This document shows, piece after piece, positions 10,972 through 22,165 of a stretch of DNA of 64,000 bases (positions are counted from its first letter, which is position 1; every line of letters begins with the position of its first letter). The notes under the pieces were generated by a model. That model was not told where the DNA came from, made no database searches, and saw only the letters and a program-made list of their open reading frames with translations. Source of the DNA: Crocodylus rhombifer. Its lineage: Eukaryota > Chordata > Crocodylia > Crocodylidae. The position numbers and the translations under genes are program-made. The stretch is from the NCBI GenBank assembly GCA_038503035.1, contig JAVSML010021679.1:124001-188000 (forward strand). Reading direction: 5' to 3'.

Positions 10972-12524
10972 TAGCAACATGTCTCCAGCAGGAATACAAC
11001 TTCCTGAGTGTAGTTACTATCTTCTTCATGTAGCCCTGTGCAACATTAGCTTCTGGTTTTAAGACAAGCAAAAATGGAAAGGTAAAATGTAAACTTAAAG
11101 AAGCTACCTATATCCTAATCAGGCATTAGTAACCACTGATAGATATCAAATACTATTTAAGTCTTATCTGTATCAATGGATAGCACAACCCTAAACTGCA
11201 TTCAGAGAATCCTGGAAAATCCTGTCGACATGCTTGGGTTCTAATGAATTAGCAGGTATTAATGTGTTCCTAATATTCCAGTTATAGCAGTGTCATGCCG
11301 TAGGGAAAAACAAATGCTGGTTTAAAAACCTTGAAGCAAATTTTCACACACACTGCAACAGCAGCTTCACAGAAATAAATCTGTAGCATTCACACTGGTA
11401 AAGGTTCATAGGAAAACTGTTTTAAGCCATTTCAGTAATTCTATAGATCTATTCATGCTATGTTCTTGAGGCAGGGCTTTAACTCCTGCTACAGAGCCAT
11501 CTTATTACTGAAAGTGTATGTGTCACTTCAGTGAGAGGTTTAACAAGGCTGGTAAATGAGTAGCACAAGCTGTATTCTGCGTGGAGTTTCACTTGGTAGA
11601 GAGGTTTGACATTTCTGCTGGTGTCAGCTGCCATGGCAGACCTGTGTCATTCGGAGAGTGGAACAACACCTCATTACAAAGGGTGTAATTTTTATTCTGT
11701 TCTCTTTTAATCTCACCAATTATACCTTGCACTTACAGTTTAGCAGCGTTGCACTTTGTTGCAGGCATGCCTTATTGTGCTGTTTTGGATCATGTGTCAG
11801 AGAGACTTAAGCAAGGTTTAAGCTAGCAGCTAAAATATTTTGATATGCTGTCTGAAAAGAAGCATGAAACTAATTCATTATAAGGGGACATTTTAAACTG
11901 TATTGTAGTGATGGCTGCTGTTTCTTTTATAGTCAATGAGAGGATACTTGAATGATACCATCTATATGTCAACTAGATGCATTTTTCCTCCCATAGGAAT
12001 GCAGAGCTCTGCAGAGAAGGGGCCTTTATTTATATTAACTTATGCAGACAATGCTTACTTGTGTCAGAAAGGCGTATATTTAGGGCATGTTATCAAGAGC
12101 TGTTTGGCAAAGTCGCAAGTTAAAAATAACAAAGGTTATTGCAGATACTTTTTCTCGGTATTTTCCAAGTCTTAAAATTACTGTGGCAGGACTGGGTCAT
12201 CATGGTAACAACTGGCTTCTGGCAGACTGGTATGCTCTGGCACTGGAAGTCCAGAGTAAGCTCCTCACACTCTCTGAAGACGGGTTTCCTCATGCAAAAA
12301 TCCTGTACCTACTGCTGGTCATTCCACGAGTCCAAGATGATATGACCCTACTGCTCTATGCTAGTTATGCACCAGGAACCTCGTGGGAGGCTGTAACATT
12401 AGGACATTGGCTATGGCTAAGCTTAATACTTTTTAACTGGCTGTGATGATTTCCCTTCCAGGACTAGAAAGAACTGAAGTTCCTGTCTGGAGGGTCTTGC
12501 TCTGCTGCTCAGGATCACACTGGC
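10972..12524. other. unique non-coding DNA, candidate conserved stretch at 11450-11900
   Basis: No repeats recognised. The frames at 11936-12175 and 12087-12446 overlap one another in different frames without protein motifs or splice context and are not called genes. Confidence 0.4.
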
Positions 12525-12800
12525 CACATTTACATGAAATGCTGACTGTGCAGTAATTCATTGCTACTGTGCAATAGTGTTGCATGGCCTGATGCAGGAG
12601 TGCTGTGGTTGCAGCTCCTGGAGGCACCGAGGACCCTAGGAAGGCTGCCATGGCCAACATACTTGCTGGCCCCAGCCTCCCCTACCAGACATGGGGTAAC
12701 CTGCCCCACACCAGAGCATATGTGGCACAGGTGTTCCCCAGGGACAAGTAACAGTGGCACAAGTGGGGAAACACATGTCCATGCTCATCTGGACATGGCC
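12525..12800 (+). mobile_element. non-autonomous DNA element, family shared with 36.0 and 44.1 kb
   Basis: Shares CTTGCTGGCCCCAGCCTCCC, CCAGAGYRYAYGTGGCA and GGGACAAGTARCAGTGG with 35.9-36.37 kb and, more loosely, 43.97-44.41 kb. Ends CATGCTCATCTGGACATGG. The three copies are non-coding, so the 76-90 codon frames on both strands are by-products of GC content. Confidence 0.55.
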
Positions 12801-12889
12801 AGAAGCTACATCATTATTTACCACGTTCAATAAATTTGTCCAAATTCCTTTTGAACTGACTGGAACCTCTGCACCTAAACCAACCACAG

Positions 12890-13210
12890 ATTATGCCAGG
12901 GGAGAGTGTTAGAGATGGCAGCCACGCCTCCTGCCCCAGCTCTATGAAGCCATGTTATAGAGGGGAATGAGTTGCTGGGCTGTGGCATCCTCTCCCAGCT
13001 GAGGAGGAAGTTCTTGTTCCTCTTCACACTGTTTCTGTCCAGCCCCTATCTGTGCTACAGCCTGTACTGCTGCTGTGGTGGCATCATGCCAGTTCCAGAC
13101 CTGGCTGAATGCATGTGCTACATGTCTGCCCATAGTGCCAGCAGGCTGCCTGGCCACCCAGGACACCATTTTTGCAACCCCCTACTATATGCTGCCCTAG
13201 GCAGCTGCCT
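12890..13210. mobile_element. probable DNA-element fragment, GC-rich
   Basis: GC-rich segment ending in CTGCCCTAGGCAGCTGCCTG, a partly palindromic end, inserted next to minus-strand CR1 sequence. Family unknown and ends uncertain. Confidence 0.3.
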
Positions 13211-13229
13211 GCATCACTTATATTATTAT

Positions 13230-13560
13230 GCTCTCCACATCCTCGATTGTCCTTTTTGCCCTGTACCTCTATACCTTTTCAAGATCATCTATACCTTTCT
13301 TTATCTATCTCACCACAGATTTAAAGAGAATCGTAATAATACTTTCTGTTTTCTTTACCCTTTCCTTCTCAATTTTTCCCAACATTTGTGTTTGCTTTTT
13401 TGATTGTTGCTGAACACTGATTCCTGTTTTACAATGACTCCAAGATCTTTCCTGTGGGGTAACAGTTAATGTAAAGCCCTTCATTGTGCATTCCTGTTTT
13501 GGGTTATTTTTTCCCATGTGCATCACTTCACACTTATCAACACTGAATAACATTGAACTC
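13230..13560 (-). pseudogene. CR1/L3-like LINE reverse transcriptase fragment
   Basis: The minus strand reads FSVDKCEVMHMGKNNPKQE, the segment that follows the RT palm domain in CR1-clade LINEs (usually VDKCKVMHxGKNN). A degraded continuation, QMLGKIEKERVKKTESI, is typical of the conserved region before the C-terminal LEYC motif. It lacks the catalytic palm, endonuclease and tail. Divergence suggests an old insertion. Confidence 0.7.
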
Positions 13561-13734
13561 CCCTCTGAGAGCCATTGCTGATTTCCAAGGGTCAGAAACT
13601 GCTGTCATAATACCCTTCATCATCATTCTCTAAATGCATTTTGTGCACTTGCACACACTTTATACACCAAATGCTTCCCCCCACATTTAATACCACTATG
13701 ATTAGAGTGGCACCAGACTAGTGACACTACTAGA

Positions 13735-15325
13735 GGTGCATCCTGATGTGCAAGAAGACTAGCAACTACAGAAGAAGGCCAGCTTAGCTTAGTGGGAAAT
13801 TGTTCCGTGAGCTAAAATGCAAAAAAGGAAGTTTATAAGAAGTGGAAACGTGGAAAAATGACTAAGGAGGAGTACAAAAATATTGCTTGGGTATGCAGAG
13901 ATGAAATCAGGAAGGCCAAAGCACAGTTGAGTTGTAGCTAGCAAGGGATGTGAAGGGTAACAAAAAAGTTTTCTAAAATTATGTCAGCAACAAGGGGAAG
14001 ACGAGGGAAAGTGTCGGTTCCTTACTGAATGAGGGAGGCAGCCTAGTGTCAGATGATGCTGAAAAGCTGAAGTGCTCAATGCCTTTTTCACCACAGTCTT
14101 CACAGGAAAGATCTGCTCCTAGATTACTGCACCTGGCAGCACAGTTTAGGGAGGAGGTGAGCAGTTGACAAAAGAACTGGTTAGGGTCTGTTTATGAAAG
14201 CGAGATGTGTACAAGTCCATGGAGCCAGAGATGGTGCACTTGAGGGTGCTGTAAGATGGACAGAAAGCTGACTGGATTATCAGGCTCAAAGGGTAGTAAT
14301 CAATGGCTCAATGTCTATTTAGCAAGTGGTATCAAGTGGGGTACCCCAGGGGTTGATCCTGGGCTGGTTTTGTTCAATATTTTTATCAATGACCTAAAAG
14401 ATGGGATGAAGTGAAACCTCAGCAAGTTTGCAGATGACACTAAGCTCAGGGGAGTAGCAGATAGACTGGAAGGTAGGGCTAGGATTCAGAGAGACCTTGA
14501 CAAGTTTGCCGACTGGACCAAGAAAAATCTCATGAGGTTCAATAAGGACAAGTGCAAAGTCCTGCAGTTAGAATGGAACAATCCCATGCACTGCTATCGG
14601 CTGAATACTGACTGACTAAGCAGCAGCTCTGCAGAAAATCACCGGGGGTTGGAGGTGGGTTACGAGACTCTAGATGTGTCTTCACCAATGCTGAATAGGG
14701 GGAAATAATCACTTCTCTCAATCTGCTGAAAATGCTTCTACTAATGCAGCGCAGTTTGCTGTCAGCCTTCTTCACAACAAGGACACGTTGTTGGCTCTTA
14801 TTCACCTTATTGTCTAGTTTAGGGCCCTCCACTAAGAACGGATGTTGACAAATTGGAGAGAGACTGTTGGAGGGCAACAAAAATGGTGAGGGGCTGGGGC
14901 ACATGACTTCTGAGGAGAGACTGAGGGAACTGGGCTTATTTATTCTATAGAAGAGAAGACTGAGAGAGAATTTAATGGCAACCTTCAACTCCTGAAGGGG
15001 GGGTTCCAAAGAGGAGGGAGCTAGACTTTTGTTAGTGGTGGCAGATAATAGAACAAGGTGCAATGGTCTCAAGTTGCAGCAAGAGAAATTTAGGTTAGAT
15101 ATTAGTAAAAAACTTTCTCCCCAGGAGGGAGTAATGCACTGGAACAGATTACCCAGAGAGGTTTTGGAATCTCCATCCTTGATGGTTTTTAAACCTGGTT
15201 AAATGAAGCCCTGGCTGGGATGCTCTAGTTGAAGCTGGTCTTGCTTTGAGCAGGGGGTTGGAGTAAATGACCTCCTGTGATCCCTTCCAACCATAATTTT
15301 CTATATTTCTATGATTTGTGCTAAA
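13735..15325 (+). pseudogene. CR1 LINE, 5'-truncated, internally deleted and partly inverted
   Basis: Starts in the linker before the RT domain ([18 protein letters not shown], 13790-13850). It then jumps to the RT palm after a deletion: GTPGVDPGLVLFNIFINDLKD-like sequence at about 14340-14400, then FADDTKLRG at 14429 onward, then [20 protein letters not shown]. The C-terminal domain resumes at DKLERDCWRATKMV near 14845 and runs to the 3' end, GGAGTAAATGACCTCCTGTG. The tail is TTCTATATTTCTATGATT, the CR1 3' microsatellite of birds and crocodilians. A segment at about 14683-14830 is reversed in place. Many stops and frameshifts show it is dead. Confidence 0.85.
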
Positions 15326-15929
15326 CAATGGCTTCATTACCCATTACATTTTTTTGGCTTTTATTGCAAGAAAAGGGTGAAAGGACTAGGTCATTTCATA
15401 TGATGCTTCAACAGACATGTCCAGGCCTACACTCCCTGAAACATCTTTAGCATTATTATGATTTATTACAGAGCACCTCAGAGTTGCATTCATGGCCCAA
15501 GACACATGTACACATAGTGGCGTGATTTGGAAAGCAAGTCAAGTGCCACAGGGGGGCTCCTTTCCCCCTTTTGCCACACCCAGGCCTGTACTGTAGCCTA
15601 TTCAGTAGCTAGAGAGATGGCAAGCCAGGCATCCATAATGCAGACTTGCAGCCCCTAACTACATCTCTGCTCACCACCCCTCTAGTTGCAAGTCTGAACA
15701 ATGCATGTTTGAGAGGGTATTAACCCTTAATTTGTAACTGATCACCAGTACAAACTAACCTTAGCACTGACTAACATTCCTTACAATTAGCACTGGCTAA
15801 CTATAACATGTAATCTCACCCTTAGTATTTGGCCTGGAATGTTTTTTGGCTACAGTGTAAAGCTGGTAGTATTTATGGCTTAGTTGCAATTACAACTTAA
15901 TTTGGATAAAGATCACTGTTTTCTTAGCA

Positions 15930-16370
15930 CAGAGAGAAAACCCACAGAGAATTGTGTCATTATGGGAAACTTTAACTTCCCAGATATAAATTGGAACACA
16001 AATGCTACTAATAAGACACAGCTATTTCTGGATGGGTCTGCTGAAGGATTTCAACCAGTTAGTAAAATGTAGAACTCATTGCCACCACATGTTGTGAAAA
16101 CTGCCAGTTTAGCTAGATTCGAAAAGGGATTGGACAGATTCTTAGAGGAGAGAGGTATCAATAGATATTGAGCATGGGTGTTAGGGATACAGCCTTGAAT
16201 TATAACTTCCTAGACCTTAAATGCTGGAGCCTGCAAGTGATAGAGGAAGTGTGGGAAAAAATTCCTGGCCATACACAGTTTACCCTCTCTTTAAGCATCT
16301 ACTCTTTGTCACGCTGGGCAAAATGAACCCATAGGCTACTCCAGTACATGGACATTCTTATGCTCCTATG
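15930..16370 (+). pseudogene. CR1-like LINE remnant: endonuclease piece joined to 3' end
   Basis: MGNFNFPDINWNTNATNKTQ (15963-16022) matches the GDFNxPDIxW block of CR1-type apurinic endonucleases. From about 16065 the sequence becomes the C-terminal end (NSLPPHVVKTASLARFEKGL) and an older CR1 3' region with AAAAAATTCCTGGCCATAC. The RT domain between them is missing, through deletion or juxtaposition of two copies. Confidence 0.6.
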
Positions 16371-16464
16371 GAAACCAACAGGAAGTAATGCTACTTTAGA
16401 ACTGTAGAGAAGCTAAGGCGGTGACAGTGGTAGAAGGGAAGTATAGAGCTGGAGCAAAGTTACT

Positions 16465-16700
16465 AATGGAGCTTCTCAAGCATCAGTCTTGGGTCTGATT
16501 TTGATTAATATTTTCATGTATGACCATGACACAAAAAGATTGAATGTCCTGATGAAATTTGCTGATGACATAAAGTTCAGAGGCTCTATCAATACAGAGG
16601 AGAAATAAGATTTTATCAAGGAAGAACTGGATAGCCTTGAGGACTGCAGTAATAGAAAAAGTGTACAAAGTGCAGGTTCAATGATGCACTAAGAAGGGAC
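16465..16700 (+). pseudogene. CR1-like RT palm remnant
   Basis: Reads SVLGLILINIFMYDHD then LMKFADDIKFRGSI, with FADD as the catalytic palm motif at about 16556-16567. It lies 3' of a CR1 tail, so it is out of order and must come from a separate insertion or a rearrangement. Continuation to 16980 is too decayed to assign. Confidence 0.6.
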
Positions 16701-16999
16701 TAATCGTGAGATCTTCTTCCATAAACTGGGAGCTGAACTTGGCAGAAAGGGGAAGGACTCACTTATATTAGTTAATCAGAGAATGTTGGTGAGACACCAA
16801 TATAGATGCAACTATGAAAACGGCAAACATTAAAATGGAGATGGACAAACACTCTGATGACAAGGGTCAGTAACTCACACTCAGGCTAAGTACAGTCAGT
16901 CAAAAAGACCGAGGCTGAATCAATTCAGTCTTTGCAGGTTAGGCTAAACTGCAGAGATTAAACTGAAAAACAACTGGACATTCACTTTTGATTCAGAAA

Positions 17000-17760
17000 A
17001 TGCAGCCACATATCTGCAGTGGCTCAGGCCAGAATCCAGAGGGTGCTAGACTTGAGCATGGCTTTCTGGCACATAGCCAGCATGCGCTGTGTGTTTACTT
17101 CCTCTTTCTGCTGCCCCCCAAGGTCTTTGGGATTTACTATCTAGAATTAGAGCAGCAGGACTCTGCAAGGTTGCTCATCACTTTCTCTTTCAACTTCCAG
17201 GTGCCTCTGGGATTTGTAATCCTCAGTTCCAGCCAGCAGTACATTTTTAGCAGGACAGGACACCTCTGTACTTGGTGGAGGGGAAGTTTAAACCCCCTCC
17301 CTGGCCCCAGACCCCAGTTGGAGTTCTGGGGGGGGGGAAGTCCTCATCTCTCTCCCCCTCCTCCCACAACCATTCTGTGTTGCGGCAGACAGCACAGCCC
17401 AGGCCACGGCTGGAAAGCATGATGGTGGACAGTAATTTAACTTGAACCAGGAAGGGCTCTGGGGCAGAAGTTACATAAACTGGTTTGACCCAAATCAGTT
17501 AAGAAACCCCACCCAGCCCAGAGAGCATGCTGGGAGTGTCTGATTTAGCTTAAACCAGCAAAGGGTCTGGGCCAGACATTGTATAAACCGGTTTGACTCA
17601 AATCAATTAAGTCTGATATTGCATTCAACCAGGTTATTCTTAAACCAGTTTAATCCATTTTGAAACTGGTTTATGTGCTCTGAACTATTGTTCTGTTACA
17701 GGCTTAAACCAATTTCTGATGATTTAAACCAGTTTATGTGTAACTTCTGTCCCTAGCCTC
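17000..17760. mobile_element. non-autonomous DNA element with AAACCAGTTTA repeats
   Basis: The right half contains many copies of AAACCAGTTT/AAACTGGTTT in both orientations. It also has a direct repeat of about 65 bp: GGGCTCTGGGGCAGAAGTTA at 17454 on, and GGGTCTGGGCCAGACATTGT at about 17567 on, each followed by TAAACYGGTTTGAC and CAAATCARTTAAG. The edges are not established. The 144-codon frame at 16988-17422 crosses the left part and resembles no known protein. Confidence 0.45.
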
Positions 17761-17849
17761 TGAGAGAGAGGATATACCAGGAAACCATGTGAATTAATAC
17801 ATGGCAGTTTCAGTTGCTGAAGCTCTATTGAGACCTGAAATCCCAAACA

Positions 17850-18185
17850 TTTCTCTTTAAACAAAAATATTATTCAGAGATCTGTCATTTTAAAGCCTGA
17901 AGGGGCTGTTGTGATCATCCATTCTGACCTTTGTTTAATATAGGTCACAGTCCTTCCATGAATTAATTCCTATTTGAAGTTTGGCATATCTTTTAGAAAA
18001 AACGATCAGTCTTGATTAAAATATTGCTAGTGATAATGTGATCCACCACAATCCATGGTTAGTTATATTTAGTGAGGACAATTAATCACTGAAACATTTC
18101 TCATTTTGAATCTGAATTTATCTATCTTCAACTTCCAATCATATGATTTTGCTTTAGCTTTGCTACTCAGAAAAACTTTCTTCTA
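17850..18185 (-). mobile_element. CR1/L3 3' end fragment
   Basis: Plus-strand GAAGGGGCTGTTGTGATCATCC followed by TTCTGACCTTTGT is the inverse of a CR1 3' end (the familiar ...GGTCAGACTAGATGATCATAATGG...CCTTC type). The AGTCTTGATTAAAATATTGC stretch parallels 46170-46195. Old and diverged. The left side may extend a little further. Confidence 0.6.
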
Positions 18186-19050
18186 TCAAATTTCTCCACC
18201 TATGATCAGGCCACTACTTCCTTGTTTTCCTTTTGAATGGCAATACTCTGTGGCAATACTCCCCTTTCTCATTTTAGCTTTCTCCCCCTTCCTGAAAATC
18301 TTAATACCTTAGGGAGGGAATTACAGATGTTCAGCAGCACGTATTGAGCAACATGTTTACCTTTGCAATGGGAAATGAGCTCATTATATCAACAAAGGAG
18401 GAAATTAGTTAAAAACTTCTTTCTTTTGTTATCCAGTATGAAGTAGACCCATTAGATGAAGAATCCATCATCTCTAGTGATAATTTCCTAGTGTAAAAAA
18501 TGGGTTTCTTATAACTTATTCTTCTTTCAGTGCTCTTTTTAGAACTTCTAGCAACATGTTTTATTGCAGTTTTTAGTGCCTATATATATCTCAGTAAGAG
18601 AACCTTTAAAATGCCTTCTTAATTCATACATTTATATTTATCTCATTATTTTTAATATACTGTGTATGGAATGATGGAAAGCTGAATGACTCTTGATCTA
18701 CGTTGAAAACATTGCCTTGCTTGGATTTCTTGCAATTTTGAAAACATTGTGTTGGAAGGAAGAAAAGTCCGGTATGTACAAGAGAAAATTAGATGGAATT
18801 CAGACTCTCACAACAGAGCAAGTTCTACTGTATCTATTAGGAGGAATGGATAGCTTCATTTTAACTACTTCTGAATCAGTAAAGAAAAGGTGATGCAATC
18901 TATATGTAACAGCTGCAAAGGCTTGCTTGGCTGCAAGTTGAAAGGGTGAGCTGTGCCTAAGAACTTTGCAAGAAATAGGGCAAAACGTTTGCAGAGGGTA
19001 CAATAGCTTTTCCAAATGGAGGGTATACTGTGCACAATGCATACTTTTTA
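18186..19050. other. non-coding, no recognised feature
   Basis: AT-rich DNA without recognised repeats or coding motifs. Confidence 0.4.
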
Positions 19051-19059
19051 CTGGAGGAT

Positions 19060-20160
19060 TCGAACTGTAACCAGAGCCCCCATTGCAAACCCTGGGTTCT
19101 GGTTGGCTACTATGGAGCCATAAAAGCTGAGGGAGTAGAAGCCAGAGGAGAGCAACACCAGCTTGGAGAGAAGGGCAAAGACTCAGCCCCTTCTTCATCC
19201 CAGGCAGAGGGAAGGGAGCTGAGGCTTGCTGGGGTGCAGACTCCAGGACAGAGGAGAACCAGAGTCATCCCAAGAGAAGCCGATTCCCCACCAGGGTTGA
19301 AACGGTTCAATCAGGGACACAGGTACTCAGGAATAGTGTGGGGAGGGGTTGGTAAGCTATCTGGGAGCTGAGAGGAGCTGGCTGGTCAGGCACCTGCAGA
19401 GGGAAGCCCTCTGTTTGGGCTGGAAAGGCTTGTACAGAGAAGAGACCTGCAGAGAGAATCCCCTGTCTGCATATGGAGGTGCAGGTGGGGAGAGACAGCT
19501 CAAAGAGGGATTTGGCTGTGAGAATCTGAAATCTGCATGGGTGTGTGAGGGGACACTAAACCCCAAGTGTTTGCAGGAGATGAATTTTTCAGAAGGAATC
19601 TAAAGAAAAGAAGCCTGTTACCTGCAGTGGCTGGTCAGAGACTTGTTTTTGTTGAGTTACCAAAAAAGAGCAAAGAGTCCACCTTCCCTGGAGCTGCAAA
19701 ACCCTTGCCTGTGCCACTTAGTGGCGGATCACAGTTAAAGCTGTATTGCCATTCAGTGTTATGGGAAGGGGAGTGTGACCGCAGGGAAATCAACCTGGGT
19801 TATGGGGAGGAGACTGTTTTAAAGTGTTATAACCAGGTGAATGTAATCCATTGAGGTTGTTTGATGCAAGTGGAACCAAGTGTGATGGAATTGCTCATCT
19901 GTTGTTGCAGTTGAAACCAATATGTTTGAACAGAATTTACATTATTAACTAATATATATATATTTCTTCTCTTGTTTAATTATTTATTTTCTGTATATAG
20001 TTATGTATAATAAAGAAACCCGTTTGTTTACTGGACTTAAAGTAAATTCAGTGATGGTGAGGAACACACCTCTCCATGACATACCTCAGTCAGCAGACCT
20101 GCCTGAGGGGGTTCCCAGGGCTATTGGTGCCCTGAGGACTCAGAATCTGGCATATCACCT
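19060..20160 (+). mobile_element. possible LTR or other transcription unit
   Basis: Composition changes sharply to GAG-rich sequence. CATAAAAG (19119-19126) is TATA-like. A poly(A) signal AATAAA lies at 20009-20014, followed by a TTTGTTTACTGG stretch. Long GC-richer LTRs in reptile genomes have this look, but the TATA to poly(A) distance (about 890 bp) is long, and I see no terminal TG...CA pair or target duplication. Frames of 66-132 codons lie here on both strands without recognised domains. It could equally be part of an unannotated lncRNA or old retroelement. Confidence 0.3.
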
Positions 20161-20704
20161 GGCCTAGCATGCTGGTGAGGATTACATATATAATCTGTGA
20201 ATTGTAAATCTGTTGTCACCATCATCACATAGCAAGAGGAATATGTACACATGTGTATTGTTGATTTAAGTAGCATAAAGGGTGACAGGGCTTCATTCTC
20301 ATGTCTAAAGGGGATGCTTGATTGACTTTTAGCTCTGATAACTAGATGATGAGATTATAAATTGTATTACCTGAACTATACTGAAAAGGAGCAAAAAGGG
20401 AATTATCTAGCACTTAGTATTGAATTGTAGGATTGAGTTGTCCCCATAAAAGCTTTATCAATATGGCATATTACATGGGAGTGATTAACTAGCCTGGTAG
20501 TGGATAAGCACTGTAAAATGTTGCTGTCACAGCATTAAGCCTCCTTCCTGAAGTATGAGCAAACTACAACACAACCTCACTTCTGCAAGTCTTCCTGTTA
20601 CAAGGCTTGGCAAAACATTTATCCTTAACACTTCTATCCCTAACTCTGTTGTTTGCACAGTGGGCCTTCAGAGGCAAACTTAATTGTCTTAGGGAGAAGG
20701 CAGG
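20161..20704. other. non-coding, no recognised feature
   Basis: No signal recognised. Confidence 0.4.
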
Positions 20705-20835
20705 GCAGGGCGGCACCTTAAAGGATAATTTGTTCAGAAAGGCATAAGCTTTTGTAGGCAGCAGCTTACTTTGTCAGATGATACATGACAAAGCAGGTTG
20801 TCACTTACAAAAACTTACGCCTTTTTGAACATGTA
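20705..20835. mobile_element. Penelope-like tail, inverted pair
   Basis: The left half read on the minus strand gives ATCTGACAAAGTAAGCTGC, then GCCTACAAAAGCTTATGCC. The right half read on the plus strand gives CATGACAAAGCAGGTTGTC, then ACTTACAAAAACTTACGCC. The two are inverted copies meeting at about 20785 with tails pointing outward. The hammerhead-like core is damaged (CTGACAA for CTGANGA, AAAA for GAAA). Confidence 0.55.
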
Positions 20836-21350
20836 AGTCTTTGCTCTGCTTTCAGCCTGACTTCAGCTGACATCTCTTTAATTAACTAACTTCTCTTTAA
20901 TTAACTTAGGCTTGACCACAGCAACATTTATGGTGGCATTCACAGAATAGGAGTTTTGTGCTTCTCCACGTGGTGCATGTTGCTAGCTCCAAGGTGAAAG
21001 TTCATTTGGAATACTTAGTAAATCATGCTTTGAACTCTACTATGGAGACTTCATATTGTGTCATCTGCAGAGGAGGAACAGAGAGGAAGCAGTAAGGGTC
21101 AGTGAGTGGTGGGGGGGAGGTTGAAACAATGGGTGAGAAATATGTCAGGCTTCTAGGATAATCAGAGGCTTGTGGAGAGGTTGGGGGGGAAGACAGAAAA
21201 TAAGGGCAAGCAAAGGCTAGGGAATATAAAAAAGATGAGGGAGGCAAAGTACAGGAAGATATGAAGGGGGGGGAAACTTGCCAATTACCCTGCCCCAGAA
21301 TTTGGCAGCAGTTCAGGGCAGCTTGATGCATGGGATGTCATCATATAAAG

Positions 21351-21440
21351 CAGGGGTAGCTAACCTACAGCTTGCATGTCACAAGTGGCATGGACAACCT
21401 CTGTGTGGCACATGGCAATTGGACAGGGAACACAGAGCAG
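21351..21440 (+). mobile_element. hAT-like terminus
   Basis: CAGGGGTAGCTAACCTACAG is a good match to the CAGGGGTGGCCAACCTG terminus style of hAT elements, followed by TGGCACATGGC phrases. The partner end was not found, so this is probably a truncated copy. Confidence 0.45.
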
Positions 21441-21819
21441 GGAACAGAAAACAGAAGAAAAGGATCAGAGTAGCATTTGGAAAGGGAAGGCTGAATTTGT
21501 GACAGATCTGCCAAAAAGATATAGATCCTCCCTGTCAGGAACTCTATCAGTCCATTCCTACCCTCTGAAGCATATGGCCAGTAAAGGCAATAAGCTTCAC
21601 TAAGATGGGGTGCTCTTCATGCAGTCAACTTTCCCTCTCATGGGTTCTCAGCTCTGGTCATGGGGATCATTCAGGATGGGGAGTGCTATAAACAGAGTGA
21701 CTTATGGTAAATGGTCTTTTTTAAGACGCAGCACTCCCAGGACACCAGGATAGGAGGTGGACAAGAGACGCGAAGCCCAGTTCTCAGCCCAGTTTTGTGC
21801 AAACTGCTTTCAGCACTTA

Positions 21820-22165
21820 GGACACTTGTACATGTGCTCCTGGAGGCAGGGGGCGAGGGCGTGGCGCTTTAATTAGAGTGGATCTGAGAGCCACTAATTA
21901 AAGTGCTGTAGTGTCTTATATATCAGAGTCCCTGCACTTCAAAATGGTGGCAGGAACACTTAAACAAAAGCTTGTTCAACGAGCTTTAGTTCAAGTGCCC
22001 CTGCTGCCATTTTGAACTGCTTGGGACACTGATACACAAGAGGATGCTAGACAGCTGTAATTACCATGCTTCAGCAGACTTAATGAATCAAGTCTGCCCT
22101 GATGTGCTGCAATTACAGTGCATAGGAGAAGGCTCTGTGCTTGTGTACAGGCATCCATGATGCCT
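21820..22165. mobile_element. hairpin MITE, copy 2
   Basis: Same family as 8049-8340: ACACTTGTACATGTGCTCC start, CTTTAATTAGAG...CTAATTAAAG arm pair, internal palindrome CAAAATGGTGGCAG.../...CTGCCATTTTGAA around AACAAAAGCTTGTTCAACGA, and GTGTACAGGCATCC end. Non-coding. Confidence 0.65.

Noticed and set aside
12087..12446. possible exon
   Set aside because: No splice-site pair with reading-frame continuity and no protein motif. Three overlapping frames are equally open.
14539..15072. 177-codon minus-strand frame suggesting a gene
   Set aside because: Its only recognisable part is the reversed CR1 segment. The rest is antisense to the plus-strand CR1.
19058..19075. GGATTCGAACTGTAACC resembling a tRNA T-arm
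   Set aside because: No cloverleaf can be drawn around it: no A box or acceptor pairing at the right distance.
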